DNA of 37,512 nucleotides, from contig CAZUBO010000007.1 of the NCBI GenBank assembly GCA_964618955.1, forward strand, positions 1-37,512. The letters are read 5' to 3'. The translations under genes and the position numbers were made by a program. This stretch comes from JAKLIH01 sp964618955 (GTDB taxonomy: Bacteria > Patescibacteriota > Minisyncoccia > UBA6257 > JAKLIH01). Below the pieces are notes generated by a model that saw nothing but the letters and a program-made list of their open reading frames with translations, was not told where the DNA came from and did no database searches. Positions 1-7,965 of the stretch are shown in pieces; positions within the stretch are counted from its first letter, which is position 1; each line of letters opens with the position of its first letter.

Positions 1-20
1 AATTTTCTTAAAAAATAACT

Positions 21-737
21 ATGTTTAAAATATTTGAAAATTACAAAGATTTAGTTACTTTGTTTTCATTAAAAGAAGATGGTCCTATGAAGATTACTGA
101 TGATAATCGTAATTTTGATAATCGTTCAAAGTTTTTAAATAAAAACAATATTAATGAAAACGATTTATATGTCGGGCGGCTACAACATACCAATAATGTA
201 GAAGTTGTAAAGACAAAAGAAACCAAGATGTTTTTTAATTGTGATGGTTTGATTACTAATCAAATTAATTCTTACCTAAGTTTTACTGTTGCCGATTGTA
301 CCGCTATTTATCTTTTTGATCCCGAAAACAAAGCTATTGGCCTATTACATGCTGGCTGAAAAGGTTTGAAAAGCGAAATCATCAAAAATGCAGTTGAATT
401 AATGAAAATTAATTTTAATTCCAAAGTAGAAAATATTTTAGTAGGTGTTTCGGCTATCATGTGTTCTAAATGTTATGAAGTTTATCCTGAGTTTATGGAT
501 AATTTTCCTAATTATCCAAACGCTTTTATCCAAGAGAACGGTAAGATATTTTTTGATTCAAAATATATCATTTCATCTCAATTGTCTAATCTAGGCATTA
601 AGAACGATAATATTGAATTTATAGATGAATGTACGTATTGTTTAGCTGATAAATATTTTTCTTATCGTCGAGATCAGTATGGCTGTGATCCTCAGGATAT
701 AAATGCTATGATGGCTGTCTTTGGTATTAAAAATTAA
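21..737 (+). CDS. pgeF: YfiH/PgeF-type multicopper-oxidase-like (laccase-domain) protein
   Basis: Reads through a TGA at 357-359 to give 238 aa, the usual family length (about 240-250). The family (old DUF152, 'polyphenol oxidase/laccase domain', YfiH) binds zinc and acts on purine nucleosides or in peptidoglycan quality control; the exact role here is inferred. Visible motifs are RLQHTNNV (first His ligand region), VADCT (Cys ligand), LLHAG-W-KGL (second His; the TGA is exactly the Trp of the conserved HAGWRG motif), CSKCYEVYPEF and a C-terminal FSYRRD. The three expected metal-ligand positions (His, Cys, His) are all present. The ATG at 21 is the first in frame and no ribosome binding site is visible. 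The next gene starts 10 nt downstream. Without recoding the gene would look like two broken ORFs. Confidence 0.88.
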
Positions 738-747
738 AATATTTAAC

Positions 748-1101
748 ATGAATAATATATCTCCCCTAGAAGCTTTATTAATTACTCATCTTGTTTTTGA
801 TTGATGAATTCAGACTGCTTGGCAAGCTTTTAATAAAGAAAGCAATATTAAGGCTTTATTAATTCATAGCGGTATTTATACTTTGGGTTTTATTCTTCCT
901 TTTTCATATTATCATTTTAGTTTTTATTGGTTAATTTTAATTTTTATTAGCCATGTAGTATTAGATAAACGTCAATTTTTAAAAGACCTTAAAGGGCTAA
1001 ACAATGTTAAAACTTCAGATAATTACACTTTAACTTATTTAACTATGTTAGATCAAACTTTGCATATTTTTGTTTTGTTTTTAATCGTTTTGTTAAGCTA
1101 A
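748..1101 (+). CDS. DUF3307 family small membrane protein
   Basis: 117 aa reading two consecutive TGA codons (802-807) as Trp-Trp. The N-terminus has the DUF3307 pattern: HLVFD-WW-IQTAWQAFNK followed by LLIHSGIYTLGF, which matches the family's H..aD..lQt.w.a.nK...L..H...Y layout. Two or three hydrophobic segments follow (around residues 44-70 and the C-terminal 15 residues), so an integral inner-membrane protein is likely. The family's function is not known. Residues near the middle (SHVVLDKRQF) keep the second conserved His region. It sits 10 nt after the YfiH-type gene and 4 nt before the next gene, so probably in one operon. Confidence 0.75.
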
Positions 1102-1105
1102 ATAT

Positions 1106-1708
1106 ATGACTAAAAAACTATTAAGAATTTCAATTTTTGTAATTTTTGTTTTCATTTTTGTAATTATTAGCATTAATATTAGATTTCATTTTCCGAATTC
1201 AAAAAACAATACCAAAATTGATATATCTTTCAATCAGACAAAAGATATTTTGTATTTTGCCTATGGTTCTAATATGAATATAAATCAAATGAACAATCGT
1301 TGTCCTAATGGTTTTGAGAAATATATTAACAATGTTTTAAGTGATTATGTTTTAGGTTTTGACCAATCTGGCTATGCCAATATTAAAGAACAAGAGGAAA
1401 GTTATGTTCCGGGTGTTGTTTACAAAATTAGTAAAGAGTGTTTAAAAAGTTTGGATAGTTATGAGGGCTATCCTAATCACTATAATCGTTTAATTGTTTC
1501 GTTGTATGATTTTAGCACCAGAACTGCTTTAAAGTCTTGAGTATATATTCAACCGCCAGAAAACTTTGGGGGTGTTCCCAATAAATCCTATCTAAATATT
1601 ATTATCGCTGGTGCAGAAGAAAATAAATTATATAGTAATTGAATTAATTATTTAAAAGAATATACTCCTAGTTTGAATTGAACGGAGTATGTAAGAAATA
1701 ACAAATAA
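1106..1708 (+). CDS. Membrane-anchored gamma-glutamylcyclotransferase-like (GGCT/AIG2 fold) protein
   Basis: 200 aa with three UGA-Trp codons (1538, 1646 and 1679). Residues about 6-28 form a single hydrophobic segment, so the catalytic domain is probably tethered and outside the cytoplasm. The domain opens with LYFAYGSNMNINQM, the substrate-loop motif of GGCT-like enzymes, and later has LKSLDSYEGYPNHYNR, containing the Glu that is the catalytic base in the family. The C-terminal part (A.vYiqPPENFGG..NKSYLNIIIAGAEENKL) also follows the family layout. Family members release 5-oxoproline from gamma-glutamyl amines or peptides; the true substrate cannot be told from sequence. The membrane anchor on a GGCT fold is less usual. 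Confidence 0.8.
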
Positions 1709-1710
1709 AT

Positions 1711-1974
1711 ATGTCTTCTAAAATCATTGAAGTTGTTTGCCAATGCGGACAGAAAATAGCTAAATATGAAAAAGTAAAATCTGGTTTTCTAATGAAAATG
1801 TATTTAGATAAAATTTTAGTTGATTATACTAATAATTTGTCTAACCAACGTTTTAATTTAGAAGATGAAATTTTTTGTCCAAATTGTAACAAACGTATTG
1901 CTACTATAAAAATGATTCATGGTCGTTTAGCTGCTAAAATTAACCATGGAGTTGTTAAAAAAATTTCAACCTAA
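1711..1974 (+). CDS. Small zinc-ribbon protein of unknown function
   Basis: 87 aa. Two cysteine pairs (VCQCGQK near residues 10-13 and CPNCNKR near residue 57) make a likely four-Cys zinc ribbon, with a basic central segment GFLMKMYLDKILVDY. It starts 3 nt after the previous stop, so is probably co-transcribed. It ends just before the promoter-like TTGACA at 1980, which closes the first operon of the window. I do not recognise a named family; nucleic-acid or protein binding would be a guess. Confidence 0.65.
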   Translation: MSSKIIEVVCQCGQKIAKYEKVKSGFLMKMYLDKILVDYTNNLSNQRFNLEDEIFCPNCNKRIATIKMIHGRLAAKINHGVVKKIST

Positions 1975-1979
1975 AACAT

Positions 1980-2007
1980 TTGACAAAATACAAAAATATA
2001 GTAAATT
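1980..2007 (+). promoter_or_regulatory. Putative sigma70-type promoter of structured module 1
   Basis: TTGACA (1980-1985), a 16-nt spacer, then TAAATT (2002-2007). The -35 is a perfect consensus. A start site around 2013-2015 would put the 5' end just ahead of the AGGAGG at 2021, giving a transcript of about 150 nt to the terminator at 2135-2163. Confidence 0.5.
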
Positions 2008-2020
2008 GTATTTAGATCAA

Positions 2021-2163
2021 AGGAGGGAAAAATGAGAAAACTTTTAAAGGATCGTGAATTTTGGCTGGCCTGCGGGCCAGTTATGATAGCCGTTGTGGTT
2101 ATCATAATTCTGGCTAGTTGCTGGCTAGCCAATGAAAAGAGGGTTTATCATCACCCTCTTTTT
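2021..2163 (+). ncRNA. Structured module 1: SD-like AGGAGG, ATG, three hairpins, terminator
   Basis: Four consecutive near-perfect stem-loops follow an AGGAGG (2021-2026) and ATG (2032). Stem 1 is CTGGCC/GGCCAG (2065-2070 with 2075-2080). Stem 2 is 11 bp (2081-2091 with 2097-2107, one G-U pair). Stem 3 is TGGCTAG/CTAGCCA (2111-2117 with 2125-2131). Stem 4 is a 10-bp terminator (2135-2144 with 2153-2162). They are nearly contiguous, which is more than codon choice would give by chance. Together with the promoter this looks like a roughly 150-nt structured RNA; whether the ATG is used is open, because no in-frame stop occurs before the terminator. It could instead be a 5' regulatory region or a small hydrophobic protein gene. 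Confidence 0.5.
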
Positions 2164-2247
2164 ACAATTGCAAAAATAACAAAAATAGAGTACATTAGTA
2201 TTAGTAGTATTTACTTATTAGAGGAGGTAAAAAATGAAACATTATAA
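2032..2247 (+). CDS. Possible small hydrophobic protein overlapping structured module 1
   Basis: Open frame of 71 codons starting at an ATG 5 nt after a perfect AGGAGG, a feature almost absent elsewhere in the window. Residues about 17-33 are strongly hydrophobic (VMIAVVVIIILASCW), so a one-pass membrane peptide is possible. The frame runs through a terminator hairpin at 2135-2163 and stops at 2245-2247, 14 nt into the next SD-led frame. If the terminator works, most transcripts would lack a stop codon, so either the frame is not translated or only readthrough transcripts make the protein. Both Trp codons are TGG. No family recognised. Confidence 0.3.
   Translation: MRKLLKDREFWLACGPVMIAVVVIIILASCWLANEKRVYHHPLFTIAKITKIEYISISSIYLLEEVKNETL
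2135..2163 (+). terminator. Intrinsic terminator of module 1
   Basis: Ten-bp stem AAAAGAGGGT / ACCCTCTTTT with loop TTATCATC, running directly into a T tract (2159-2163). Confidence 0.6.
2168..2196 (+). promoter_or_regulatory. Putative sigma70-type promoter of structured module 2
   Basis: TTGCAA (2168-2173), a 17-nt spacer and TACATT (2191-2196), immediately after the module 1 terminator. Start expected near 2203, 18 nt before GAGGAGG at 2221. Confidence 0.45.
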
Positions 2248-2352
2248 TCAGTCAATAGAAGTATTGTTAATAATACTTCTATCAGTGTTTACCTTCCTAG
2301 CCTTGACCGGAAGGTTGAACTTTGGAGGAATACCCAGTATTCCTCCTTTTTT
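2221..2352 (+). ncRNA. Structured module 2: GAGGAGG, ATG, two hairpins, terminator
   Basis: Repeats the layout of module 1. The 5' element AGGAGG-N-AAAAATGA is shared in form with module 1. It is followed by an 11-bp perfect stem (2255-2265 with 2272-2282), a 7-bp stem ACCTTCC/GGAAGGT (2291-2297 with 2309-2315) and a 10-bp terminator stem (2324-2333 with 2337-2346). The primary sequences of the stems differ from those of module 1 while stem sizes (11, 7, 10 bp) recur, as expected of paired RNA under compensatory change. Its function is not known to me. Confidence 0.5.
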
Positions 2353-2455
2353 AATTTTGCTATTTTACATTTTTAAAAATTATGTTACAATATTTATATA
2401 TAAAAATATTAAAATTTTAATATGCCCAAAGGAACTAAAAGTATGTTTACAATAA
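2234..2455 (+). CDS. Possible small hydrophobic protein overlapping structured module 2
   Basis: Frame of 73 codons starting 6 nt after GAGGAGG. Residues about 9-25 (EVLLIILLSVFTFLALTG) are hydrophobic, like the peptide of module 1, but there is no evident sequence similarity. The frame passes through the perfect terminator hairpin at 2324-2352 and overlaps the start of the next gene by 34 nt. As in module 1 there is no stop codon before the terminator. This makes a conventional protein doubtful; a non-stop leader or a non-coding RNA fits as well. Confidence 0.25.
   Translation: MKHYNQSIEVLLIILLSVFTFLALTGRLNFGGIPSIPPFLILLFYIFKNYVTIFIYKNIKILICPKELKVCLQ
2324..2352 (+). terminator. Strong intrinsic terminator of module 2
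   Basis: Perfect 10-bp stem GGAGGAATAC / GTATTCCTCC with a CCA loop followed by six T. The 3' arm contains CCTCC, which could also pair with the GGAGG Shine-Dalgarno of the same module. Confidence 0.75.
2364..2391 (+). promoter_or_regulatory. Putative promoter of the membrane protein gene at 2422
   Basis: TTTACA (2364-2369), 16-nt spacer, TACAAT (2386-2391), 30 nt before the ATG at 2422 and just after the module 2 terminator. Confidence 0.45.
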
Positions 2456-3261
2456 CTTTAGTTTTTGTATTTTTTATTTTTCTATTGTTCATTATTCCAT
2501 CTGGTTTTGTTTCAGGCGACATTTCCAATATCATTACTATTTGTACTTTTGTCCTAGCAATTTTGTTGGGTTTTTTTATTGCTGCTAGTTTGTCAAACTA
2601 TTTAAGTTTGCAAACTTTATCTGCTGAAGAAACTGCTAATTTTATTGCTCTATATCATGCCTATCAACTTTTAGATTCAAAATTAGCAGAAGAAATAAAA
2701 GCTAAAATTGATGAATATATTATTTATTCTTTTGATTTTGAATTTATTGACTATATGGACAATACTTGAAATCATTTTAATCACGTTATCGACGTGGTTA
2801 AAAAAATCAAAGACAAAAGCGGCTCAATATTTGAAAATATTTTAAATATTCAGACCAATATGTTATTAACTCGTCAAAAGATGGTTGTAACCTCTCGAAA
2901 GATTATGAGCTTTAGTAATTGATTCATTCTATTCATTCTTTCTATTGCTCAGATTCTTTTGCTTTATTCTATTCGTACTAATTCTTTACTATCCTCCTTT
3001 ATTACCGTCATATTATCTTCCGCTAATATCTTAACTTTGATACTATTAAAAGATATTGATGCTAATAATTTTGCTGAATTGCCTTTTGCCTATAATGTCT
3101 TTCAAAGAGTTTTATCCGAAATAGGAGTTTTACCATATTATTTGGATGTCGATATTAAAGAAAAAAGAATAAAACCAACTGAAGCTGCCTATAGAATAGG
3201 TTATTGAAGTGAAAAGTTTTATGAGATAGAGAATCGTCATATTGAAATAATTAATAAATAA
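2422..3261 (+). CDS. Integral membrane protein, possibly DUF4239/bestrophin-like
   Basis: 279 aa with three UGA-Trp codons (2767, 2920 and 3205). Hydrophobic segments lie at about residues 9-28 and 32-56, and again at about 167-185 and 187-209. A soluble, mostly helical domain of about 110 residues sits between the pairs and about 65 residues form the C-terminal tail. This 2+2 arrangement resembles DUF4239 bestrophin-like proteins, but I see no diagnostic motif, so the assignment is weak. The ATG at 2422 was chosen as first in frame after a promoter; the ATG at 2446 would remove only eight residues and is also possible. Followed by a small anchored protein 15 nt downstream. Confidence 0.6.
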
Positions 3262-3276
3262 ATTAATATATACATT

Positions 3277-3483
3277 ATGAAAAAAAATATTCTTCTGGTA
3301 ATTTTTATTATTATAGCTCTAGTTGTTGTGGCTATATTTCTTAAAAGATCACCTAAAACTAATACTAAAGTTCCCAAGGTAACTTCCACTACTCTTTTTC
3401 AAACATTAGAGACTATACCTCAGACTAATCCTTTTAAGACCGATGTCAATCCATATAATTCATATAATAATCCTTTTAAATAA
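3277..3483 (+). CDS. Small membrane-anchored protein with NPF/NPY tail
   Basis: 68 aa. One N-terminal hydrophobic helix (about residues 4-22) is followed by a Lys/Thr-rich linker and a tail TNPFKTDVNPYNSYNNPFK. Such NPFK..VNP tails on short anchored proteins are, as far as I recall, frequent in CPR genomes, but no function is known. Located 6 nt before the Cys-repeat secreted protein, so the two may be co-expressed at the cell surface. Confidence 0.6.
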   Translation: MKKNILLVIFIIIALVVVAIFLKRSPKTNTKVPKVTSTTLFQTLETIPQTNPFKTDVNPYNSYNNPFK

Positions 3484-3489
3484 TTAATT

Positions 3490-4800
3490 ATGAAAAAATT
3501 AATTTTATTGTTTTCTTTTGTCTTTTTGTTTTTTGGCTTAATTACTAAAGCTCAAGAAGCTACTAAATTTCCAATCAAAGAACTTGGAAATTGCGCTGAT
3601 AAAGAAGCTTGTAAAACTTTTTGTGATAAAAAAGAGAACATGCTAGTTTGCATATCTTATGCTGAGAATAATGGCTTGATGTCTAAAGAAGAAGCTACTG
3701 TTACTAAAAAGATAATTCCTGATTTGCTTAATAACAAAACCCCTGGTGGTTGCAAGAATTTTAAGGAATGTAATGAATTTTGTAATGGCAAAGTTGATGG
3801 TATGGAAGAATGTATTACCTTTGCTAAGAAGAATGACTTGTTATCAAATGATGAATTAAAAGAAGCTGAAAAAATATTAACAGCTCTCAAGAATGGAGCT
3901 AAGCTTCCTGGGGGTTGCAAAGACAAAAAATCTTGTGAGTCTTTCTGTGAAGATCCTCAGAATATTGATTCTTGTTTAAGTTTTGCTGAAGCTAGCGGTA
4001 TGATGTCTCCAGAAGAATTAGCTGATGCCAAGAAAGTAGTTCCTCTAATGAAAGCCGGGAAGATGCCTGGTAATTGCAAGAATAAAAAATCTTGTGATGA
4101 ATTTTGTAATGATCCAGCTAATGCGGATATTTGTATAAACTTTGCTATTGAAGCTGGCTTTATTGATAAGTCCGAAGCCGAGATTGTTAAAAAAGTTGGC
4201 TCTACTGGTCCTGGTGGTTGTAAGGGTAAAAAAGAATGTGAAAACTTTTGTTCTCAAGAATCTAACCAAGAGACTTGTTTTAATTTTGCTGCTGAAAAAG
4301 GTTTAATTTCTCCTGAAGAATTGAAAAATGCCAAAGAAGGGGCTAGTAAAGTTATAGAAGGGTTAAATCAACTTCCTGGAGAAGCCAAAACTATTGTTGA
4401 AGGTTGTTTGAGAAGTAACTTAGGGGAAGAGAAATATAATAAATTAATTAATAATAATTCTATCACTGACAAGAGTGTTGGTCCAATCATTCAAAATTGT
4501 TTTGAATCTACCATGAAAGATTATGCTAAGAATATGATACCCCAAGGTGTTCCTCAGGGTATGACTTCGCCTCAAGGAATGCCTTCACTTCCTCAAGGTG
4601 GTAGTATGCCTTCGCTCCCTCAGGATGTAGGACCAGATCAGAATGGCATGGGACTTTCTAATGGACCAATGTCTCAAGACATACCTGAACAATACAAGAA
4701 TATGATTCCTCAGGGTATTCCTCAAGGCATGCCTCAGGGAATTCCTGATCAATACAAAAATATGATGCCTCCAAGTATGCCCGAAGGCATGACCCCTTAA
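3490..4800 (+). CDS. Secreted cysteine-repeat protein with Met/Pro/Gln-rich tail
   Basis: 436 aa. Residues 1-21 are a signal peptide (hydrophobic core LLFSFVFLFFGLI, then TKAQEA). Five tandem repeats follow, each with C-x5-C-x3-C-x(8-9)-C: Cys 35/41/45/54, 88/94/98/108, 143/149/153/162, 196/202/206/215 and 244/250/254/263, with a period of 48-55 residues. Each repeat continues with a helix of the type FAe..GLMS.EEL and ends in a PGGCK-like start of the next. A weaker two-Cys segment comes at about 300-345. The tail from about 350 is a low-complexity PQGMPQGIP/QYKNM repeat. No Trp codons. The even number of cysteines and export signal suggest a disulfide-stabilised surface protein. Function unknown. 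Confidence 0.8.
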   Translation: MKKLILLFSFVFLFFGLITKAQEATKFPIKELGNCADKEACKTFCDKKENMLVCISYAENNGLMSKEEATVTKKIIPDLLNNKTPGGCKNFKECNEFCNGKVDGMEECITFAKKNDLLSNDELKEAEKILTALKNGAKLPGGCKDKKSCESFCEDPQNIDSCLSFAEASGMMSPEELADAKKVVPLMKAGKMPGNCKNKKSCDEFCNDPANADICINFAIEAGFIDKSEAEIVKKVGSTGPGGCKGKKECENFCSQESNQETCFNFAAEKGLISPEELKNAKEGASKVIEGLNQLPGEAKTIVEGCLRSNLGEEKYNKLINNNSITDKSVGPIIQNCFESTMKDYAKNMIPQGVPQGMTSPQGMPSLPQGGSMPSLPQDVGPDQNGMGLSNGPMSQDIPEQYKNMIPQGIPQGMPQGIPDQYKNMMPPSMPEGMTP

Positions 4801-4805
4801 ATTCC

Positions 4806-4834
4806 TTGATTTTTTAAAAATAATTAGCTATAAT
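4806..4834 (+). promoter_or_regulatory. Promoter upstream of adk-map
   Basis: TTGATT (4806-4811), 17-nt spacer, TATAAT (4829-4834). Good consensus match, 27 nt before the adk start codon. Confidence 0.7.
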
Positions 4835-4860
4835 ATTAATATATATTAATCTAATATCTT

Positions 4861-5520
4861 ATGAATACACTCTATATTGGTTTTATGGGTAAAGGGAATT
4901 GTGGTAAAGGTACTCAAGCTAAATTACTAACTGAGAAATATGGCTTACAAATGATTTCTACCGGTAATTTATTACGAGAATGAGCTTTAAAAAGTTCTGA
5001 TGCTTTTTGAGCCAATAGAATTAATAAAGATATTGATAAGGGAGTTTTAATTCCTTCAGCAATTGTTTTTCATTTATGATTTTCAAAACTTCTAACTCTA
5101 GACGATAAACAAGGAATTGTCTTTGAAGGCAGCCCTCGCATGCTGATTGAAGCTCAAGCTATGGAAGAAGTTTTCAAATGAATGGGGAATAACAAATTCA
5201 TTGTTTTTAATTTAGATATTTCTGATGAAGAATCTCTAAATCGATCTAATCTTCGTAGATATTGTCCTAAATGTCATAAGACTTATTCATTAGCTTTTGA
5301 TCCAGGAATTACCAATTGTAAAGACGATAATACTGAATTAATAGTTCGTGATGATGATAAGCCCGAAGTAATTAAAAAAAGAATTCAAGAATTTAATGAA
5401 GACGTTATTCCAACTATGAATTTCTTAAGAGAAAAAGGTGTTCTAAAAGACATCAATGGTGTTGGTCCGGTTGATGAGATTTTTAATAATATTGATAAAG
5501 TCATAAAAGAATATATATAA
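4861..5520 (+). CDS. adk: Adenylate kinase (zinc-LID type)
   Basis: 219 aa reading four TGA codons as Trp. Adenylate kinase interconverts ATP + AMP and 2 ADP in the cytoplasm. Visible parts: P-loop GKGNCGKGTQA (the usual form is GxPGAGKGTQ), AMP-site STGNLLRE, a FEGSPR segment where DGFPR is usual, and a LID domain with CPKCHKTY, further Cys in ITNCKDDNTEL and the RDDDKPEVIKKRI arm. The LID cysteines suggest a structural zinc. The P-loop and FEGSPR variants are unusual enough that a nucleoside-monophosphate kinase of related specificity cannot be excluded. Adjacent to map, a common adk-map pairing. Confidence 0.85.
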
Positions 5521-6281
5521 TGATTACAATTAAAACTGCCAAAGAAATTGAAACCATGAAAGTTGCCGGTAAGATTTTAAAAAAAACTTTACAAAAAGTT
5601 GCTGATTTAATTAAGCCAGGAGTAGATGGTTTGACTTTAGATACTTTTGCATATAAATACATTACTGAAAACAATTGTATTCCTGCGTTCTTAAATTACA
5701 AAGCGGATTTCATGGCTAAGCCTTTTCCAGGTACGTTATGTATCTCTAAAAACAATGTTGTTGTTCATGGTGTTCCAACGAAAAATTTAATTCTAAATGA
5801 CGGTGATATTGTTTCGATTGATTGTGGATTATCATACAAAGGTTTGTACGTTGACTCCGCCATTACTGTTGCTGTAGGTAAAGTAGATGCCAAAACTAAA
5901 AAACTAATGAATGCTACTAAAGAAGCTTTGAATCAAGCCATTCATGCTTGTAAGAAGGGGAATACTATTGGCGACTTAGGATTTGCGATTCAAACTCATG
6001 TCGAGAAGAATGGTTTTGCAGTTATCAAATCTTTAGTTGGCCATGGCGTTGGTTATCAACTTCATGAAGAACCCGAGATATATAACTTTGGCTTAAGAAA
6101 ATCTGGCATTACCTTAAAACCTGGATATGTTTTAGCAATTGAACCCATGGCTACTTTTACTTCAACTGATGTTGTTCAGAATAATAAAGATGAATTCGTA
6201 ACTGAGAATGATGAAGTTGCTGCTCACTTTGAGCATACTATCGTTGTAACTAATGGGGAACCATTAGTCCTAACGAAATAA
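5520..6281 (+). CDS. map: Methionine aminopeptidase, type I
   Basis: 253 aa, start codon overlapping the adk stop by one base (TAATG), so translationally coupled. It removes the N-terminal Met from nascent proteins using two metal ions. All metal ligands are seen: the two Asp in SIDCGLSYKGLYVDSAITV, His in GHGVGYQLHEEPEI, Glu in LAIEPM and Glu in AAHFEHTIVV. Length is normal for the catalytic core, with no N-terminal zinc extension. No Trp codons. Confidence 0.95.
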   Translation: MITIKTAKEIETMKVAGKILKKTLQKVADLIKPGVDGLTLDTFAYKYITENNCIPAFLNYKADFMAKPFPGTLCISKNNVVVHGVPTKNLILNDGDIVSIDCGLSYKGLYVDSAITVAVGKVDAKTKKLMNATKEALNQAIHACKKGNTIGDLGFAIQTHVEKNGFAVIKSLVGHGVGYQLHEEPEIYNFGLRKSGITLKPGYVLAIEPMATFTSTDVVQNNKDEFVTENDEVAAHFEHTIVVTNGEPLVLTK

Positions 6282-6303
6282 CAAATTAAATAATTTAAAT
6301 TTT

Positions 6304-7545
6304 ATGCAAAAAAAGTCATTCACTCTAGTTGAGCTTATGATAGTAATAGCAATCTTAGCAATATTATCAGCTATTGTAATTTTTGCATTAAACCCAGCCA
6401 GACTCTTTGATAACTTTAGAGATTCAAAAAGAGTAACTGATATATCTAGTATTAACAAAGCTATTGTATTCATGGAATCTTGAAATCAATCAGGTATTAC
6501 TTATGGTACAACAACTAACGTATATATCTCTCTACCTGATTCAAGTTCTACTTGTAGTTCTTACTCACTACCAACTCTTCCTACTGGATATACATATTAC
6601 TGTTCTAATGCAACAAACTACAAGAATACTGATGGCACAGGATGGATTCCTATCAACTTTACAGTAGAAGGATCAAATAGATATCTATCAAGTCTACCAG
6701 TAGATCCAGTCAATAATTCTTCTTTTTTTTATACCTACTATTCCGGAGGATCCTATGAATTAACTGCAATACTATCTAATCCCAATAAGAACTCCATTAA
6801 TGATGAAGGAAGTCTTACATCAACCTTTGAGATTGGTAGTCCTAATAGAACATGGAATACACCACTACAGAGAGATAAAGGATTGGTAGGATATTGAGAT
6901 TTCAATGAAACTTCTGGTACTATAGCATATGATAAGTCAGGGAATGGATACAATGGGACACTTACTAATGGACCAGTATCAACTACTACAGCCTATGGAG
7001 AAAGAAATTTGTATTTTGATGGAATAAACGATTTTATATCTACGCCTGCATTTTCTATACCTAATAATTCTGGTATTATATCTATTTCTGCATGAATAAA
7101 CTGTACTAGCCAAAGTTATTTTCAAACGATTTTTGCTGACTATGTGTCAAGCTTAGCTGAGGCCCATCTTTATTTTTCCAGGCATCAACAAGCCAGTAAT
7201 AGTTTGTCTTTTAGGTATGGTACTGGTAGTGATTTTAATTACATATATTCTGGAGGTAACAATTATTTTACAGGATATGACAATCAATGAGTTTTTATAA
7301 CTGTTGTATCGGATTATAATTTAAAGAATATTAAATATTATAGAAATGGAGTATTATTTTCTAATAACACAGCTTCTTCTACAATGTTATTCCCCAATAT
7401 CTTAAGGGCAAAAACTATAGGGGGTTGAAGTAGTGCCAATGCGATAAATGGTTATTTAGATAATTTTAGACTATATAGTAGATCGTTATCTGTGGAAGAA
7501 ATTCAAACAATTTACAACCAAGAAAAATCCCATTATGGATTATAA
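6304..7545 (+). CDS. Type IV pilin-like protein with C-terminal LamG domain (copy 1)
   Basis: 413 aa. The prepilin signal is MQKKS|FTLVELM followed by a hydrophobic helix and ALNPARLF, typical of CPR pseudopilins; cleavage before Phe is predicted. A two-Cys pilin domain follows (STCSSYSLPTLPTGYTYYCS, then GTGWIPINFT and SSLPVDPVNNSS). From about residue 195 a LamG/concanavalin-like domain is recognised by GLVGYWDFNETSGT, DKSGNGYNGTL, YFDGINDFI and LDNFRLYSRSLSVEEI. In-frame TGA codons read Trp in GLVGYWDF, ISISAWIN, DNQWVFI and elsewhere. Nucleotides 6337-6423 are identical to three other genes in the window. It lies between map and ruvX, 22 nt after map, with no clear promoter. A surface adhesin/minor pilin role is inferred. 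Confidence 0.85.
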
Positions 7546-7562
7546 TTAATTAAAAACAAAAC

Positions 7563-7964
7563 ATGCGTTATCTAGGAATTGACTATGGTAACAAAAGAAT
7601 CGGAATTTCAATTAGTGACCAGTCCAACGTCATAGCTAATCCATATTCTACAATAATCAATAAGAATTTTGGTGATGTGATTTCTCAGATAGTTACAATT
7701 ATCGAAAAAGAAGGAATTTCTGATATTGTTATCGGTCTCCCTTTGAGTTTTAATTTTTCTGATACGGAGCAAACTCAATTGACTCAAAAGTTTATTGATT
7801 ATTTAAATTCAAAATTACCAGAAATAAAAGTTCATATTGAAAACGAGATTTTATCAACCCGGGAAGCCGAGAATAGACTAGATGATATGGATAATAAGAA
7901 TTCTGTTATTGATCAGACTGCTAGTTCTTTGATCTTACAATCATATTTAGATAAAAATATATAA
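7563..7964 (+). CDS. ruvX: RuvX/YqgF-type Holliday junction resolvase-like nuclease
   Basis: 133 aa, standard length. It begins RYLGIDYGNKRIGISISD, the RNase H-fold GIDyG motif, and continues with DIVIGLPLSF and the C-terminal ENRLDD...IDQTASSLILQSYLD. The family is essential in many bacteria and takes part in 16S rRNA 5' maturation, with resolvase activity proposed. Both catalytic Asp regions are present. It is followed by murB with a 1-nt gap, so they are co-transcribed. Confidence 0.9.
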   Translation: MRYLGIDYGNKRIGISISDQSNVIANPYSTIINKNFGDVISQIVTIIEKEGISDIVIGLPLSFNFSDTEQTQLTQKFIDYLNSKLPEIKVHIENEILSTREAENRLDDMDNKNSVIDQTASSLILQSYLDKNI

Positions 7965-7965
7965 T

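Noticed and set aside
6270..6473. Minus-strand open frame of 67 codons, repeated at 32010-32255 and 37091-37291
   Set aside because: It is the antisense of the conserved pilin head; it recurs only because the sense DNA is repeated.
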